From a virus, in the IMG/VR virus record IMGVR_UViG_3300025872_003406, positions 1 through 64,000 of that record: a stretch of DNA of 64,000 bases. One strand, 5' to 3'. The notes under the pieces are model-generated. The model saw only the letters and a program-made list of their open reading frames with translations, was not told the DNA's origin and made no database searches. The translations under genes and the position numbers were made by a program. Of the stretch, positions 1-7,445 are shown one piece after another (position 1 is the first letter of the stretch; each line of letters begins with the position of its first letter).

Positions 1-229
1 TCTAAATAGAAGAATAGGCCTAGTGCGGCAGATGCATCAGTGCGTAGCGCGAAGTGCATCTGCGACTTGCCACGCCACAGTTCCGTTGGATCCCGGATTA
101 AAGCAAACGCGCTGTGTGAATAAACACGAGGACAAAGATCTTTCAGCACATATCTTGCTGATCGATAAATAAATCTCGTTGCGGTTAAAGATATCCGCCA
201 GCGTGGCGCCTCTTTCTTGTTCTTTTTAT
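1..229. other. Structured noncoding region upstream of the tRNA
   Basis: No convincing protein gene lies here. The sequence contains strong hairpins: a perfect 9-bp stem 28-36/55-63 and a 6-bp stem 143-148/156-161 with a 7-base loop. It may be the 5' part of a larger structured RNA that continues past the tRNA. An AATAAATA-like octamer lies near 163-171, but no gene start is near it. The left edge of the window cuts the region, so its true beginning is unknown. Confidence 0.5.
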
Positions 230-304
230 TGCAGTGTAGAGCATTGGTAGCTCGTCTGGCTCATAACCAGGAGGTAGGTGGTTCGATTCCATCCGCTGCA
301 CCCA
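230..304 (+). tRNA. tRNA with CAU anticodon (Met, or Ile2 if modified)
   Basis: A full cloverleaf can be drawn. The acceptor stem is 230-236/294-300, followed by U8 and A9 at 237-238. The D stem is GAGC/GCTC, the anticodon stem is 255-259/267-271 with loop CTCATAA and anticodon CAT at 262-264, and the T stem is 277-281/289-293 with loop TTCGATT. CCA at 302-304 is encoded. The anticodon stem lacks the three G:C pairs of initiator tRNAs, so it is an elongator Met tRNA or an Ile tRNA whose C34 becomes lysidine. The U1:A72 pair and the C73 discriminator are unusual for both. Confidence 0.9.
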
Positions 305-660
305 ATTTTTCTTAGACCACACTTACAACCGGCAATTGCGCCGTTAGTGGTCGTATTCATCGAAGCCAGCAACGTCAGAACAGCAGGACAGCTATGACGC
401 CGAGTGACTAATTACGATGCAATGGCAATGCGAAGCCCGGATGTTAAGACCCGCTGTTATCTAGAACGGTCTCATCCGGTACCGGTGTACCGGAGACAGT
501 AATGTCGTAGCATATCCTAAACAACATCGATGAGCAGTGGTCTAAGGAAAAGCAGATACTGCACCCGTAGTTAACTATGGGAAGCTTTCTGATGGTCTGA
601 ACCTCGCGCCAACAACGCCTTTGTTGGCGGTGTAAGCAACCGGTTGCTATATACGAGGCT
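305..660 (+). ncRNA. Candidate large structured RNA downstream of the tRNA
   Basis: These 356 bases hold no gene but many perfect stems. GACCAC 315-320 pairs with 347-352 around an inner CGGC/GCCG hairpin. CGTCA 373-377 pairs with 395-399. GTCT 469-472 plus CCGGTAC 476-482 pair with 487-493 plus 494-497. A 9-bp hairpin lies at 607-615/621-629 and a 6-bp one at 635-640/643-648, and both are enclosed by CCTCG 602-606/CGAGG 654-658, forming a three-way junction. Together with the embedded tRNA this recalls large phage RNAs such as GOLLD, but membership was not tested. Confidence 0.5.
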
Positions 661-689
661 ATGAAAGTTCACAAAGACCTTATTTCCAG

Positions 690-697
690 GATAAATA
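690..697 (+). promoter_or_regulatory. Candidate late promoter (GATAAATA)
   Basis: The octamer differs by one base from the T4 late consensus TATAAATA and ends nine bases before the ATG at 707. It would give an almost leaderless mRNA for the haemagglutinin-like gene. Confidence 0.5.
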
Positions 698-706
698 CGT
701 CTCCCT

Positions 707-2215
707 ATGAGAAACACAAACCTAACCACAAACCTGAAGAACGGATTGCTTCAAGCAGTTCTATTCTTCATCTTTGCAGTCTCGGCAGTTGCCCTTCCAG
801 GAACTGGCCCTACAAATCTCCAGACAAGTACTGGAGTAACGTTCACGCAGTCGGGTTCGACGCTGGCGTTCAACGCTCCGGATCGTGCGATCCTGAATTG
901 GAACAACTTTGGTTCCGGTGCAGACCAGATCGCCGTCGCTGACACCATCAGGTACAATCTTCCTGGTGCTGCAGCCTCGGTCCTAAACATCGTTTCCGGC
1001 GGTGCACAGACCACGATCAACGGAACGATCGAATCAAATGGAAAGGTCTACGTACTGAATCCAAATGGCATCGTGATCGGCGGTACTGCTCGCATCGACA
1101 CCAATGCATTTGTGGCCAGCGCAGTGGACAATCCATTCGCCGCACAGTTCAAGTACATGACCGATGGAGTTATTCCTTCGGAGGTCGGTGGACAGCGTAC
1201 CGCTAGCGGTAATGTCGTTGCACAGAACGGTGCGATCTTCGCTACTCCTAACGTAGTCATCCTCGGCAAGGACATCACCATTGGTGGAGTCTTGACTGCT
1301 GGAAACATGGCTCTGAACGGCGACGGCGCAGTCACAGTTGGTGCTCCTGCCTTTACCACCTGGATTTCTGGTGACCTAAGCATCACGAATCCTACCGGTA
1401 CAACCACGATCGGTGTTCCTACCGCCAATGTTGGAACAAACAATGGTATCTCTGTGATCTCCACATCTGGCGATATCACCAATGCTATTGGTTCTCGTGT
1501 TGTTGGAAAGAACCTGGTTGTTAACACAGTCAGCGGTAATGTCACGCTCGCCGCTGTTGCCACAAATGCAGTCACTGCAAACGGCAAGAACGTCACCGTT
1601 GCTTTTGATACCGGCGCTCTTACGCCAAGCTTCTCAGGATCTGCGGTCAACGGCCTGACGGTCACTGCTCCTGCTTATCTCCTCTTGGCCGATGTCAAGG
1701 GCGATGCTGCCAATAACAGCTTCACGGCTGGTGGCACGCTGACCATCGGTAAGGTTCATCTGGGCGGCAGCGCATCCTTCACTGGATCTCGTGTCGTTGA
1801 CTCGGTCGACAACGTATTCGTTTATGACCGTGCTTCGTTCACGGCTACCGCTGGTGACGTTGCAGTCACCAAGGCTGGTCACAGCTTCGGTCCTTTGTCG
1901 ATTTCGGCCACGGGTAATGCTACCGTCTATGAGAATGCCGCGATCAATCTGAATGGCGTGAACGTCAAGGAACTCGTCCTTAAGACTAAGGAAGGATTCT
2001 TCCAGACTCCTAACACGTTTGCACTGACCGCCACGAAGTTCTCGCTCGATACTCTCGGCGCAGTCACCTTTACCGGCGGTACGGTCTCGAATGGCCTGAC
2101 GATCAATGCCGGATCTGGTAACGTCGACCTGAGCAAGCTCAGCCTCGTCACCAATCTGAATAGCGTTGCTCCAGTTGTTACCACAACCGGTACGGTTGCT
2201 AACCCAGCTCAATAA
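707..2215 (+). CDS. Secreted filamentous-haemagglutinin-like protein
   Basis: The 502-residue protein begins with a hydrophobic export signal, with likely cleavage near residue 30. Residues of about 35-140 resemble the haemagglutination-activity (two-partner-secretion) domain, including the typical NPNGIVIGG segment. The rest is rich in G, T, V and N with a regular beta-strand pattern, consistent with a right-handed beta-helix. Such domains in bacteria are exported to the cell surface and act in adhesion. No second-partner transporter with POTRA domains is present; the only barrel nearby is the 224-residue protein that starts on the last base of this stop codon. A late-type promoter lies just upstream. 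Whether it coats the infected cell or the virion is unknown. Confidence 0.7.
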   Translation: MRNTNLTTNLKNGLLQAVLFFIFAVSAVALPGTGPTNLQTSTGVTFTQSGSTLAFNAPDRAILNWNNFGSGADQIAVADTIRYNLPGAAASVLNIVSGGAQTTINGTIESNGKVYVLNPNGIVIGGTARIDTNAFVASAVDNPFAAQFKYMTDGVIPSEVGGQRTASGNVVAQNGAIFATPNVVILGKDITIGGVLTAGNMALNGDGAVTVGAPAFTTWISGDLSITNPTGTTTIGVPTANVGTNNGISVISTSGDITNAIGSRVVGKNLVVNTVSGNVTLAAVATNAVTANGKNVTVAFDTGALTPSFSGSAVNGLTVTAPAYLLLADVKGDAANNSFTAGGTLTIGKVHLGGSASFTGSRVVDSVDNVFVYDRASFTATAGDVAVTKAGHSFGPLSISATGNATVYENAAINLNGVNVKELVLKTKEGFFQTPNTFALTATKFSLDTLGAVTFTGGTVSNGLTINAGSGNVDLSKLSLVTNLNSVAPVVTTTGTVANPAQ

Positions 2216-2889
2216 TGAATAAGCTCATCGCACTATTGCTCGCCACTGCAGCCATTTCACAGGCTGCTCTGGCTCCTGCCAATAACGGTACCCTGACCGT
2301 TGGTTACCGTGAGAAGGACATCACCTTCGGAAAGGTGACAAGCCGCCAGGGTGCTTATGTGGCCAATGCCGAGTTCACCTGGCAGAGCTTCCGCGCTGCT
2401 GCAGTAATGCAGAACAACGTTTCCCTCAAGGATTCCGGCCTTTATCAGGCTGACCTCGTTGGTGGTTACTCGTTCTTCTCCACCCTGGCAAACGTCGAGG
2501 TTGGAACAAAGTACGTCACAAAGTTCAAGGCAGATCCAAAGGATCGGATGAATCACTGGCGTCCATTTGTTACAGTCGGTAACTCCTGGTTGTCTGTCAC
2601 TGCGACAGCCGATCTTGAGGCTCAGACCACGAACATCGAGGGCAAGGTCTCAAAGACCATCCCTCTGTTCCTGGGAATCAAGAGCACGACGGCTCTATCG
2701 GCAGGTTACACCGATGTCAACGACGCACTTCCTCGTACCCTGAAGGAAGTCAAGTACACCAATGCGTACTACGGTGGGTCCTTCGATATCACCTGGAAGA
2801 TTGCCACTGCTGGAATCTACGTCCTGCGTGATGGCATCAAGAATGAATGGTCTGCTGGCTGGAGAGCCGGAACCACAATTCGCTTCTGA
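2215..2889 (+). CDS. Small outer-membrane beta-barrel-like protein
   Basis: The 224-residue protein has an N-terminal signal peptide (cleavage near ALA, residue 20) followed by alternating strands with aromatic girdle residues. It ends in Phe after GTTIRF, the C-terminal signature read by the BAM machinery in outer-membrane proteins. Its ATG overlaps the stop of the haemagglutinin-like gene (TAATG), so the two are translationally coupled and probably act together. It is far shorter than TpsB transporters and has no POTRA region, so it may be an anchor or small pore. No family is recognised with certainty. Confidence 0.55.
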   Translation: MNKLIALLLATAAISQAALAPANNGTLTVGYREKDITFGKVTSRQGAYVANAEFTWQSFRAAAVMQNNVSLKDSGLYQADLVGGYSFFSTLANVEVGTKYVTKFKADPKDRMNHWRPFVTVGNSWLSVTATADLEAQTTNIEGKVSKTIPLFLGIKSTTALSAGYTDVNDALPRTLKEVKYTNAYYGGSFDITWKIATAGIYVLRDGIKNEWSAGWRAGTTIRF

Positions 2890-2909
2890 TAAACTAACTA
2901 ATTCCTAGC

Positions 2910-2937
2910 AAAAGGGTGACTTCGGTCACCCTTTTTT
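2910..2937 (+). terminator. Rho-independent terminator
   Basis: AAAGGGTGAC and GTCACCCTTT form a stem around a TTCG tetraloop, followed by a run of T. It ends the 707-2889 pair and lies directly against the next promoter. Confidence 0.92.
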
Positions 2938-2966
2938 ATTTACAGCAACCACACATAGTGTATGAT
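2938..2966 (+). promoter_or_regulatory. Sigma70-like promoter, leaderless layout
   Basis: ATTTAC (2938-2943), a 17-base spacer and TATGAT (2961-2966) match the other promoters of this family. The -10 box ends six bases before the ATG at 2973, so transcription would start on the A of the start codon. Confidence 0.7.
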
Positions 2967-2972
2967 CAACCA

Positions 2973-3548
2973 ATGACCATGAAGTACGTATTTGTTGACC
3001 TAGATGAGACGTTAATCCACTGCTCATTCCTGGGCAGCAGCGAGAAATCGAAGAAGTTTTCCCGAAAGGGATCTGAGATAATCAACCTGAGCCTGGGAGA
3101 CGAGACTCCGGAGTACTACCAATGCACCCTGAGAAACGGTGCGATCGATCTGTTGTCCAGGTTAAGAGACCTGCCGAATGCAGAGGTCTACATGCTGACC
3201 GCTGCCACGAAAGACTACGCCCTGGCCAACAGCGAGACGTTCAACCTGCGGTTCACCGGCGATCGTGTTTTCTCTCGAGAGGATACCAACCTGCTGGCAT
3301 CTCGAGTCGCCGATCGTTTTAAGCCTGAAGGTGACTTCGATATGTTCTTGCTGGATAATCTGCCCTACAGCGATAATAACATCAAGATCGATTGGCTGAC
3401 TTCGCTGGCACGTGCCATTGGGGATTCTTCCAAGAGATTCTCTCGTTCTCATTACATTCAGGTCCCGGACTACTATGGAATGAAGAATAGCCGGGCGTTC
3501 AAAGACGAATACATCACCGATATCATCGAGCAAATCAAGAATTCCTAA
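2973..3548 (+). CDS. HAD-superfamily phosphatase, FCP1/NIF-like
   Basis: From the chosen ATG the product has 191 residues. DLDETL at residues 9-14 is HAD motif I, with Asp9 as nucleophile and Asp11 as acid/base. LTAAT follows as motif II, and a KPEG...LLDN stretch fits motifs III and IV, as in NLI-interacting-factor or FCP1-type phosphatases. The substrate is unknown; relatives act on phosphoproteins or small phosphorylated metabolites. An upstream in-frame start at 2916 would lie inside the terminator and was rejected. The gene sits behind its own leaderless promoter. Confidence 0.75.
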   Translation: MTMKYVFVDLDETLIHCSFLGSSEKSKKFSRKGSEIINLSLGDETPEYYQCTLRNGAIDLLSRLRDLPNAEVYMLTAATKDYALANSETFNLRFTGDRVFSREDTNLLASRVADRFKPEGDFDMFLLDNLPYSDNNIKIDWLTSLARAIGDSSKRFSRSHYIQVPDYYGMKNSRAFKDEYITDIIEQIKNS

Positions 3549-3552
3549 GACC

Positions 3553-3798
3553 ATGTCCTCCGCAACTGATTATGGATACGACCGCCGGTACGCCGAGCAA
3601 TCAGCCGCGGCCGTTCTACGCCTCAAGAAAGGCGTTGACAGCGTTTCTCTGAACGAAGCCTGGAGAGCAGCTCAGGCATACGATCAGATGTGTTGGAAGA
3701 TCAACAAGTTACATCTCACCAAGGAAGAATACGACGAATGGATGGGTTTCATCACCGCCCTTCGTCCAGTTTTCCCGGCAATGATTGACAATCAATGA
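3553..3798 (+). CDS. Hypothetical protein, 81 residues
   Basis: A soluble, mostly helical small protein of unknown family, rich in Ala, Lys and aromatic residues. It starts four bases after the phosphatase gene and is probably co-transcribed with it. Its 3' end overlaps the operator-like box of the next promoter. No Shine-Dalgarno sequence precedes the ATG. Confidence 0.6.
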   Translation: MSSATDYGYDRRYAEQSAAAVLRLKKGVDSVSLNEAWRAAQAYDQMCWKINKLHLTKEEYDEWMGFITALRPVFPAMIDNQ

Positions 3799-3845
3799 CT
3801 TAGGTAATTCTAAGCTGTTTACTTTTGGGTGAACATTGCTAGGAT
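3794..3845 (+). promoter_or_regulatory. Promoter with palindromic box, ligase gene
   Basis: GTTTAC (3817-3822), 17 bases, then TAGGAT (3840-3845), with the ATG six bases later at 3852. The upstream box contains CTTAG-gtaatt-CTAAG, a perfect short inverted repeat. It corresponds to the AACAACTTAGGTAATTCTTAG box found before other genes of this set. Confidence 0.75.
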
Positions 3846-3851
3846 ACTGAC

Positions 3852-4952
3852 ATGATGAAGCTACCCACACTCTACGCTCGCACCGGTACCGGTGCCGTAC
3901 AGCAATGGACCATTGAGATCGATGGTGACCGCTACCGTACTATCCACGGACAGACCGATGGCAAGAAACAGACGACCGAGTGGATGGTTGCTTCTCCCAC
4001 AAACGTGGGTCGTTCGAACGAACGAGATGGCAATCAGCAGGCGGAGTTCGAGGCGAAGGCGGCCTGGAAAAAGAAATCCGAGTCAGGTTACTATCAGGAC
4101 CTGAAGGATATCGACAAGCCTGCATTCATCGAGCCGATGCTGGCCCAGAAGTACGAGGACCGTAAGGACGAGATCACCTTTCCCGTCTGGAGTCAGCCGA
4201 AGCTTGATGGCATCCGCTGCATCTGCACAAAGGATGGCATGTTCAGCCGGCAAGGCAAGCGGTTTGTCTCGGCTCCCCATATCCAGAAGGCGCTTGAGAG
4301 CTTCTTCCAGAAGCACCCAGATGCCATCGTCGATGGCGAGCTGTACTGCGACAAGCTGGCAAACGACTTCAACAAGATCTGCTCGCTCGTCAAAAAACAG
4401 AAACCGACCGCAGATGAACTCCTCGAGTCGTCGAGGACGATCGAGTATCACGTATACGATATCGTGGATGCCACGATGACGTTCTCTGAGCGGTACCGCT
4501 GGCTTGAGGAGAACCTTCCTGTGGATCGAAACAAGGAAATTCGACTGGTCATGACGGTAGAGGTCGTGCATCATAAAGAGCTCGACCACATCTACGGTGG
4601 TTACGTTGAGGACGGCTACGAAGGCCAGATGGTCCGCATCGATGCCCCGTACGAGCAGAAGCGGTCGAAGTACCTGCTCAAGCGCAAGGAGTTTCAGGAT
4701 GCCGAGTACAAGATCATTGAGATCGGCGAGGGCACTGGCAATCGCACCGGTACGGCTGGATTCGCGATCCTCGAGAACAAAGACGGTAGTCTGTTTCGCT
4801 CGAACATCAAGGGCAGCCACGAGTTCCTGGCAGATCTTCTTAAGAATCGAGAGGATGTTATCGGAGAGAAAGCCACGGTTCAGTACTTTAACCTGACGCC
4901 GGATAACGTTCCGCGTTTCCCATTTGTTATCGCAATCCGCAACTACGAATAA
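3852..4952 (+). CDS. ATP-dependent DNA ligase
   Basis: The 366-residue protein seals DNA nicks through an adenylated lysine. Motif I is KLDGIR with Lys117 as nucleophile, followed by DGELY (161-165), EGQMVR (257-262) and a KRKE motif V region (277-280), then an OB-fold domain at the C terminus. The first 80 residues form a WGR-like N-terminal domain seen in several viral ligases. T4 also encodes its own ligase for replication and recombination. The gene begins ATGATG directly at the predicted transcription start, so its mRNA should be leaderless. An alternative start at the second ATG would remove one residue. Confidence 0.9.
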   Translation: MMKLPTLYARTGTGAVQQWTIEIDGDRYRTIHGQTDGKKQTTEWMVASPTNVGRSNERDGNQQAEFEAKAAWKKKSESGYYQDLKDIDKPAFIEPMLAQKYEDRKDEITFPVWSQPKLDGIRCICTKDGMFSRQGKRFVSAPHIQKALESFFQKHPDAIVDGELYCDKLANDFNKICSLVKKQKPTADELLESSRTIEYHVYDIVDATMTFSERYRWLEENLPVDRNKEIRLVMTVEVVHHKELDHIYGGYVEDGYEGQMVRIDAPYEQKRSKYLLKRKEFQDAEYKIIEIGEGTGNRTGTAGFAILENKDGSLFRSNIKGSHEFLADLLKNREDVIGEKATVQYFNLTPDNVPRFPFVIAIRNYE

Positions 4953-4955
4953 GCC

Positions 4956-5189
4956 ATGCCATCATACACCGATACGCCATCCATCACTAAGCAGCCGGTA
5001 TTTCGTCCAGAGATGACACGAGATGTCACCATGGAGGACATCATTGCCGCGCAATGCGCTTTTTACGATGTTCTCGAGAAGAGGGGTCTGTGCTTTGCCT
5101 CGGTTGAGAATGACGACAAGTTCTTCGAAAGCCATCGTCTCTTCCTCGAGGAAAGTTTCAACTGGCCGGACTACAATTCCTACAACTAA
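4956..5189 (+). CDS. Hypothetical protein, 77 residues
   Basis: A small acidic soluble protein of no recognised family, located four bases after the ligase stop and presumably on the same transcript. The start ATG follows TAAGCC without a Shine-Dalgarno sequence, as is usual in this genome. Confidence 0.6.
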   Translation: MPSYTDTPSITKQPVFRPEMTRDVTMEDIIAAQCAFYDVLEKRGLCFASVENDDKFFESHRLFLEESFNWPDYNSYN

Positions 5190-5190
5190 C

Positions 5191-5466
5191 ATGAGTGCTA
5201 GAAGCATCAAGATCTTATTCATCAGCTGGACCGCTCTGGCTGGATTCATGAGTTTCACTGGTTTCCTCGTCGGAGACACCTGGCAGGTTCTGGCTGGATT
5301 CTGGGGACTTCTCTGGGGTATCACGGTTCTGGATCTGAGGGATGAAATCAAAGAAAACCGAGAGCTCCGCGAGGAACTAAAAGAATCCCGCAAACAGGTG
5401 GCTATCGTAGCGGAAGAACTTCAGAAAGTTCGTCAGATCCTGGATCTCGAACAGAAAGTCCGATGA
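5191..5466 (+). CDS. Small membrane protein with coiled-coil tail
   Basis: The 91-residue product has two hydrophobic segments (about residues 5-27 and 31-47) followed by a charged heptad-like helix rich in Glu, Lys and Arg. A longer in-frame reading starting at 5023 overlaps the preceding gene completely and was rejected; the ATG at 5191 sits just after that gene's stop. Its stop overlaps the next start as ATGA. Function unknown. Confidence 0.65.
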   Translation: MSARSIKILFISWTALAGFMSFTGFLVGDTWQVLAGFWGLLWGITVLDLRDEIKENRELREELKESRKQVAIVAEELQKVRQILDLEQKVR

Positions 5467-5627
5467 ACGGCAAAGGCTCAAAACCTCGTCCCCTGAGCAT
5501 CTCCTACCAGGAGTTTGCCGATAATTGGGAGAACATTTTTGGTCGGAAGGACGCGTCTGTTCCATCCGGTCAACAACACACAGACACACAGACACAACCC
5601 AAGAAAAGGAAACCAAAACATGGCTAA
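5463..5627 (+). CDS. Small basic protein, 54 residues
   Basis: This short gene is coupled to its neighbours at both ends. It starts on an ATGA overlap with the preceding stop and ends inside the start of the next gene (ATGGCTAA). The product is basic, with a Thr/Gln-rich stretch followed by a KKRK cluster near the C terminus. No family is recognised. The double coupling is the main reason to call it real. Confidence 0.5.
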   Translation: MNGKGSKPRPLSISYQEFADNWENIFGRKDASVPSGQQHTDTQTQPKKRKPKHG

Positions 5628-5853
5628 CACAACAGGAAAAAACGCCTACGAGATTCGTCTCGAGGTTCTTCAGATCGCAGTCAACCAGGCCGACAGCGCC
5701 TACTTCCATCAGATCGATTCGGCGCGGGCCGCAGCGGGCGACGGAAAGCCGTATGAACTGCCAGAGGACAATCGTGTCCGTCAGGCCCTCAAGATTGCCA
5801 AGAAGCTCTACGCCTTCGTCGAAGGTGAAGGTGATTCTGAGGCAGCCGAATAA
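5620..5853 (+). CDS. Conserved T4-like phage protein of unknown function
   Basis: The 77-residue product contains NAYEIRLEVLQIA near the N terminus, a segment typical of small helical proteins in marine and freshwater T4-like phages. The ATG at 5620 was chosen over an in-frame upstream start at 5515 because it overlaps the stop of the 54-residue gene and gives the length usual for relatives. Function is not known. Confidence 0.65.
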   Translation: MANTTGKNAYEIRLEVLQIAVNQADSAYFHQIDSARAAAGDGKPYELPEDNRVRQALKIAKKLYAFVEGEGDSEAAE

Positions 5854-5862
5854 TTCATAAAC

Positions 5863-5903
5863 TGTTGATGGTCAACATCTTTCATCAGTGTTGACCATCA
5901 ACA
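5863..5903. terminator. Perfect 15-bp inverted repeat before a promoter
   Basis: TGTTGATGGTCAACA (5863-5877) and TGTTGACCATCAACA (5889-5903) are exact reverse complements around an 11-base loop. It lies between the stop at 5853 and the promoter at 5923. It lacks a strong T run, so it may be a factor-assisted terminator or a double operator. Each arm is itself nearly palindromic (GTTGA-tgg-TCAAC). Confidence 0.6.
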
Positions 5904-5951
5904 ACTTACACAATTTTTAGTGCTGTACTTTTTCTCGTACCGGTGTAGGAT
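5903..5951 (+). promoter_or_regulatory. Sigma70-like promoter, leaderless layout
   Basis: CTGTAC (5923-5928), 17 bases, then TAGGAT (5946-5951), with the ATG at 5958 after six bases. The upstream AACAACTTAC box is present but the rest of the palindrome is degenerate here (ACAATTTTTAG). Confidence 0.72.
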
Positions 5952-5957
5952 ATTGAC

Positions 5958-6293
5958 ATGATGAAGATCCTACTCCAAACTCAGATCCACGAGAACTACG
6001 GCGCCCATGATTGGGACGGTACCGGCAAGTGCCCCCAGTACTGGAAGGCCAAGGGCGGCAATGACATCGAGATCGACCGCGAGCTGACCTGGAACGAGGC
6101 GGCTGACACCGAGCTCGTCAAGTCGCTGGTCAAGGCGGCTACCGCCAAGGTCAACCGTAAGGACGATTACTACGAGGAGCACGTGATCGGCTGGGACCTC
6201 GTCACCACGGACCACAAGACGTGGTTCGAGCAGTCGCAGCTTGAGATGGACGGCGTGATCCGCTGGCCGCGCATCAAGATCTCTGTTGCCTGA
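5958..6293 (+). CDS. Conserved phage protein of unknown function, 111 residues
   Basis: The product starts MMKILLQTQIHENYGAHDW and carries CPQYWKAKGG, a signature of a small protein found in many phages with no assigned activity. It is soluble and acidic with several Trp residues. It is the first gene after a leaderless-type promoter and begins with two consecutive ATG codons. Codons are richer in C and G in third positions than the late genes. Confidence 0.7.
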   Translation: MMKILLQTQIHENYGAHDWDGTGKCPQYWKAKGGNDIEIDRELTWNEAADTELVKSLVKAATAKVNRKDDYYEEHVIGWDLVTTDHKTWFEQSQLEMDGVIRWPRIKISVA

Positions 6294-6297
6294 TCCC

Positions 6298-6591
6298 ATG
6301 TCCTCACCCTTCACATCTGATCTCCCCATGAGTACCGCAATGCACCACTTCAGTTCGAACCAATTTGCCTGGAAAGGCAACAAAGGCACCGCCGAAATGT
6401 CGGAGCTTCTAGGTCCTGGCGTTTATTCCTCCATCGGACGGTTCTCCATCACCTCGACTCGTACCGGCAAGACCCGGTTCTACGAGCTCGATTCCTCTGC
6501 TCCTGGCTACGAGGATGGCTGGGACGGCGAGTATAAGGTCTATACCGACAACCTATTCGACGGTACCCGTATCGTCATCCTCAACGACTAA
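6298..6591 (+). CDS. Hypothetical protein, 97 residues
   Basis: A soluble protein with many Ser, Thr and Tyr and a predicted beta-rich C terminus. An in-frame TTG lies at 6286 inside the preceding gene; the ATG at 6298 is preferred, though the ATG at 6328 cannot be excluded. It is probably co-transcribed from the promoter before 5958. Family unknown. Confidence 0.55.
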   Translation: MSSPFTSDLPMSTAMHHFSSNQFAWKGNKGTAEMSELLGPGVYSSIGRFSITSTRTGKTRFYELDSSAPGYEDGWDGEYKVYTDNLFDGTRIVILND

Positions 6592-6592
6592 C

Positions 6593-7192
6593 ATGAATCG
6601 CGATCTGCAACAAAAACTTTTTGACAAGTACCCAAAGATCTTCCAGGAGACCAAGCTCGGCGTATCCCAGTCTTGCATGGCCTGGGGCCTCGAAATTGGA
6701 GAAGGCTGGTATTCCATCATCGATCTTCTGTGCGATGCCGTGACGTATACGTATTCCACCTCCGTAATGATCGATGAGGAGGATGGAAAGCGTCTCGGAA
6801 TCAGTCCTACCACTGACTTCAAGGGGAACGATCCGAGGTACTTTCTTCCCATAGAACCTCCTCAGTTCGTGGCCACTCAGGTCAAAGAAAAGTTTGGCGG
6901 CCTTCGCGTCTACTACCGTCTGGAATTCGATCCTCAGGTACAAGAGCTCTTCAAACAGACCGGTAAATACCCAGACCTCCAGAAAATCGTGGAGAGGTAT
7001 TCAGCATACATGGACGGAATCGTGCACTGTGCTGAGGCGCTTTCTTATCGTACCTGCGAAGTGACCGGTGGCCCTGGAGAGATGCACATCCGCTCAGGCT
7101 GGTATAAGGTTCTGAACCGGGCAGTTGCCAAGACGGAACCATACATCGGTTATGAACCTGCCTCTGAAATCAAGAAAAACAATCTTCCGTAA
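6593..7192 (+). CDS. Conserved phage protein of unknown function, 199 residues
   Basis: The protein starts MNRDLQQKLFDKYPKIF and contains QVKEKFGGLRVYYR, segments shared by a family found in many phages and some bacteria. It has two Cys near the C-terminal third (HCAEALSYRTCEVTG) that could bind a metal. Its activity is unknown. The longer reading from 6515 overlaps the preceding gene and was rejected in favour of the ATG one base after the preceding stop. Confidence 0.7.
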   Translation: MNRDLQQKLFDKYPKIFQETKLGVSQSCMAWGLEIGEGWYSIIDLLCDAVTYTYSTSVMIDEEDGKRLGISPTTDFKGNDPRYFLPIEPPQFVATQVKEKFGGLRVYYRLEFDPQVQELFKQTGKYPDLQKIVERYSAYMDGIVHCAEALSYRTCEVTGGPGEMHIRSGWYKVLNRAVAKTEPYIGYEPASEIKKNNLP

Positions 7193-7193
7193 C

Positions 7194-7445
7194 ATGTACC
7201 TCTCATTTGACCTATTCTCTCTCAGCATGTGGAGAGCTCCTAGCCACGACTTTAACCTCCACATCGGTTATGTGACGATGTGGCCGAAGAACATGCCGGA
7301 CGTCAACTCCAGGGGATTCAACGGATCACTGTTGACGATCTCCTACAGTAACAATGTGGACGACTCAAGCCCGTTCTATTTCGACTTCCTCTACATCAGA
7401 GGCATCATCGGCTTCTTCCGTAAACAAGACAATGACATCAAATAA
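7194..7445 (+). CDS. Hypothetical protein, 83 residues
   Basis: A small aromatic-rich protein (MYLSFDLFSLSMWRAP at the start) of unknown family, beginning one base after the preceding stop. It overlaps the next gene by 14 bases. The in-frame ATG at 7125 lies inside the preceding gene and was not used. Confidence 0.5.
   Translation: MYLSFDLFSLSMWRAPSHDFNLHIGYVTMWPKNMPDVNSRGFNGSLLTISYSNNVDDSSPFYFDFLYIRGIIGFFRKQDNDIK

Noticed and set aside
230-304. Initiator tRNA(fMet)
   Set aside because: The anticodon stem TCTGG/CCAGG lacks the three consecutive G:C pairs, and position 1:72 is paired.
661-942. Open frame of 93 residues starting at the ATG after the structured RNA
   Set aside because: It overlaps the haemagglutinin-like gene in another frame for most of its length and has no sensible composition or domain.
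2916-2972. Earlier start of the HAD phosphatase at 2916
   Set aside because: It lies inside the terminator stem and upstream of the -10 box; the ATG at 2973 fits the promoter and places DLDETL at the usual distance.
4083-4820. A 245-residue minus-strand open frame opposite the DNA ligase
   Set aside because: Mirror of the ligase codons; the plus-strand gene has all ligase motifs.
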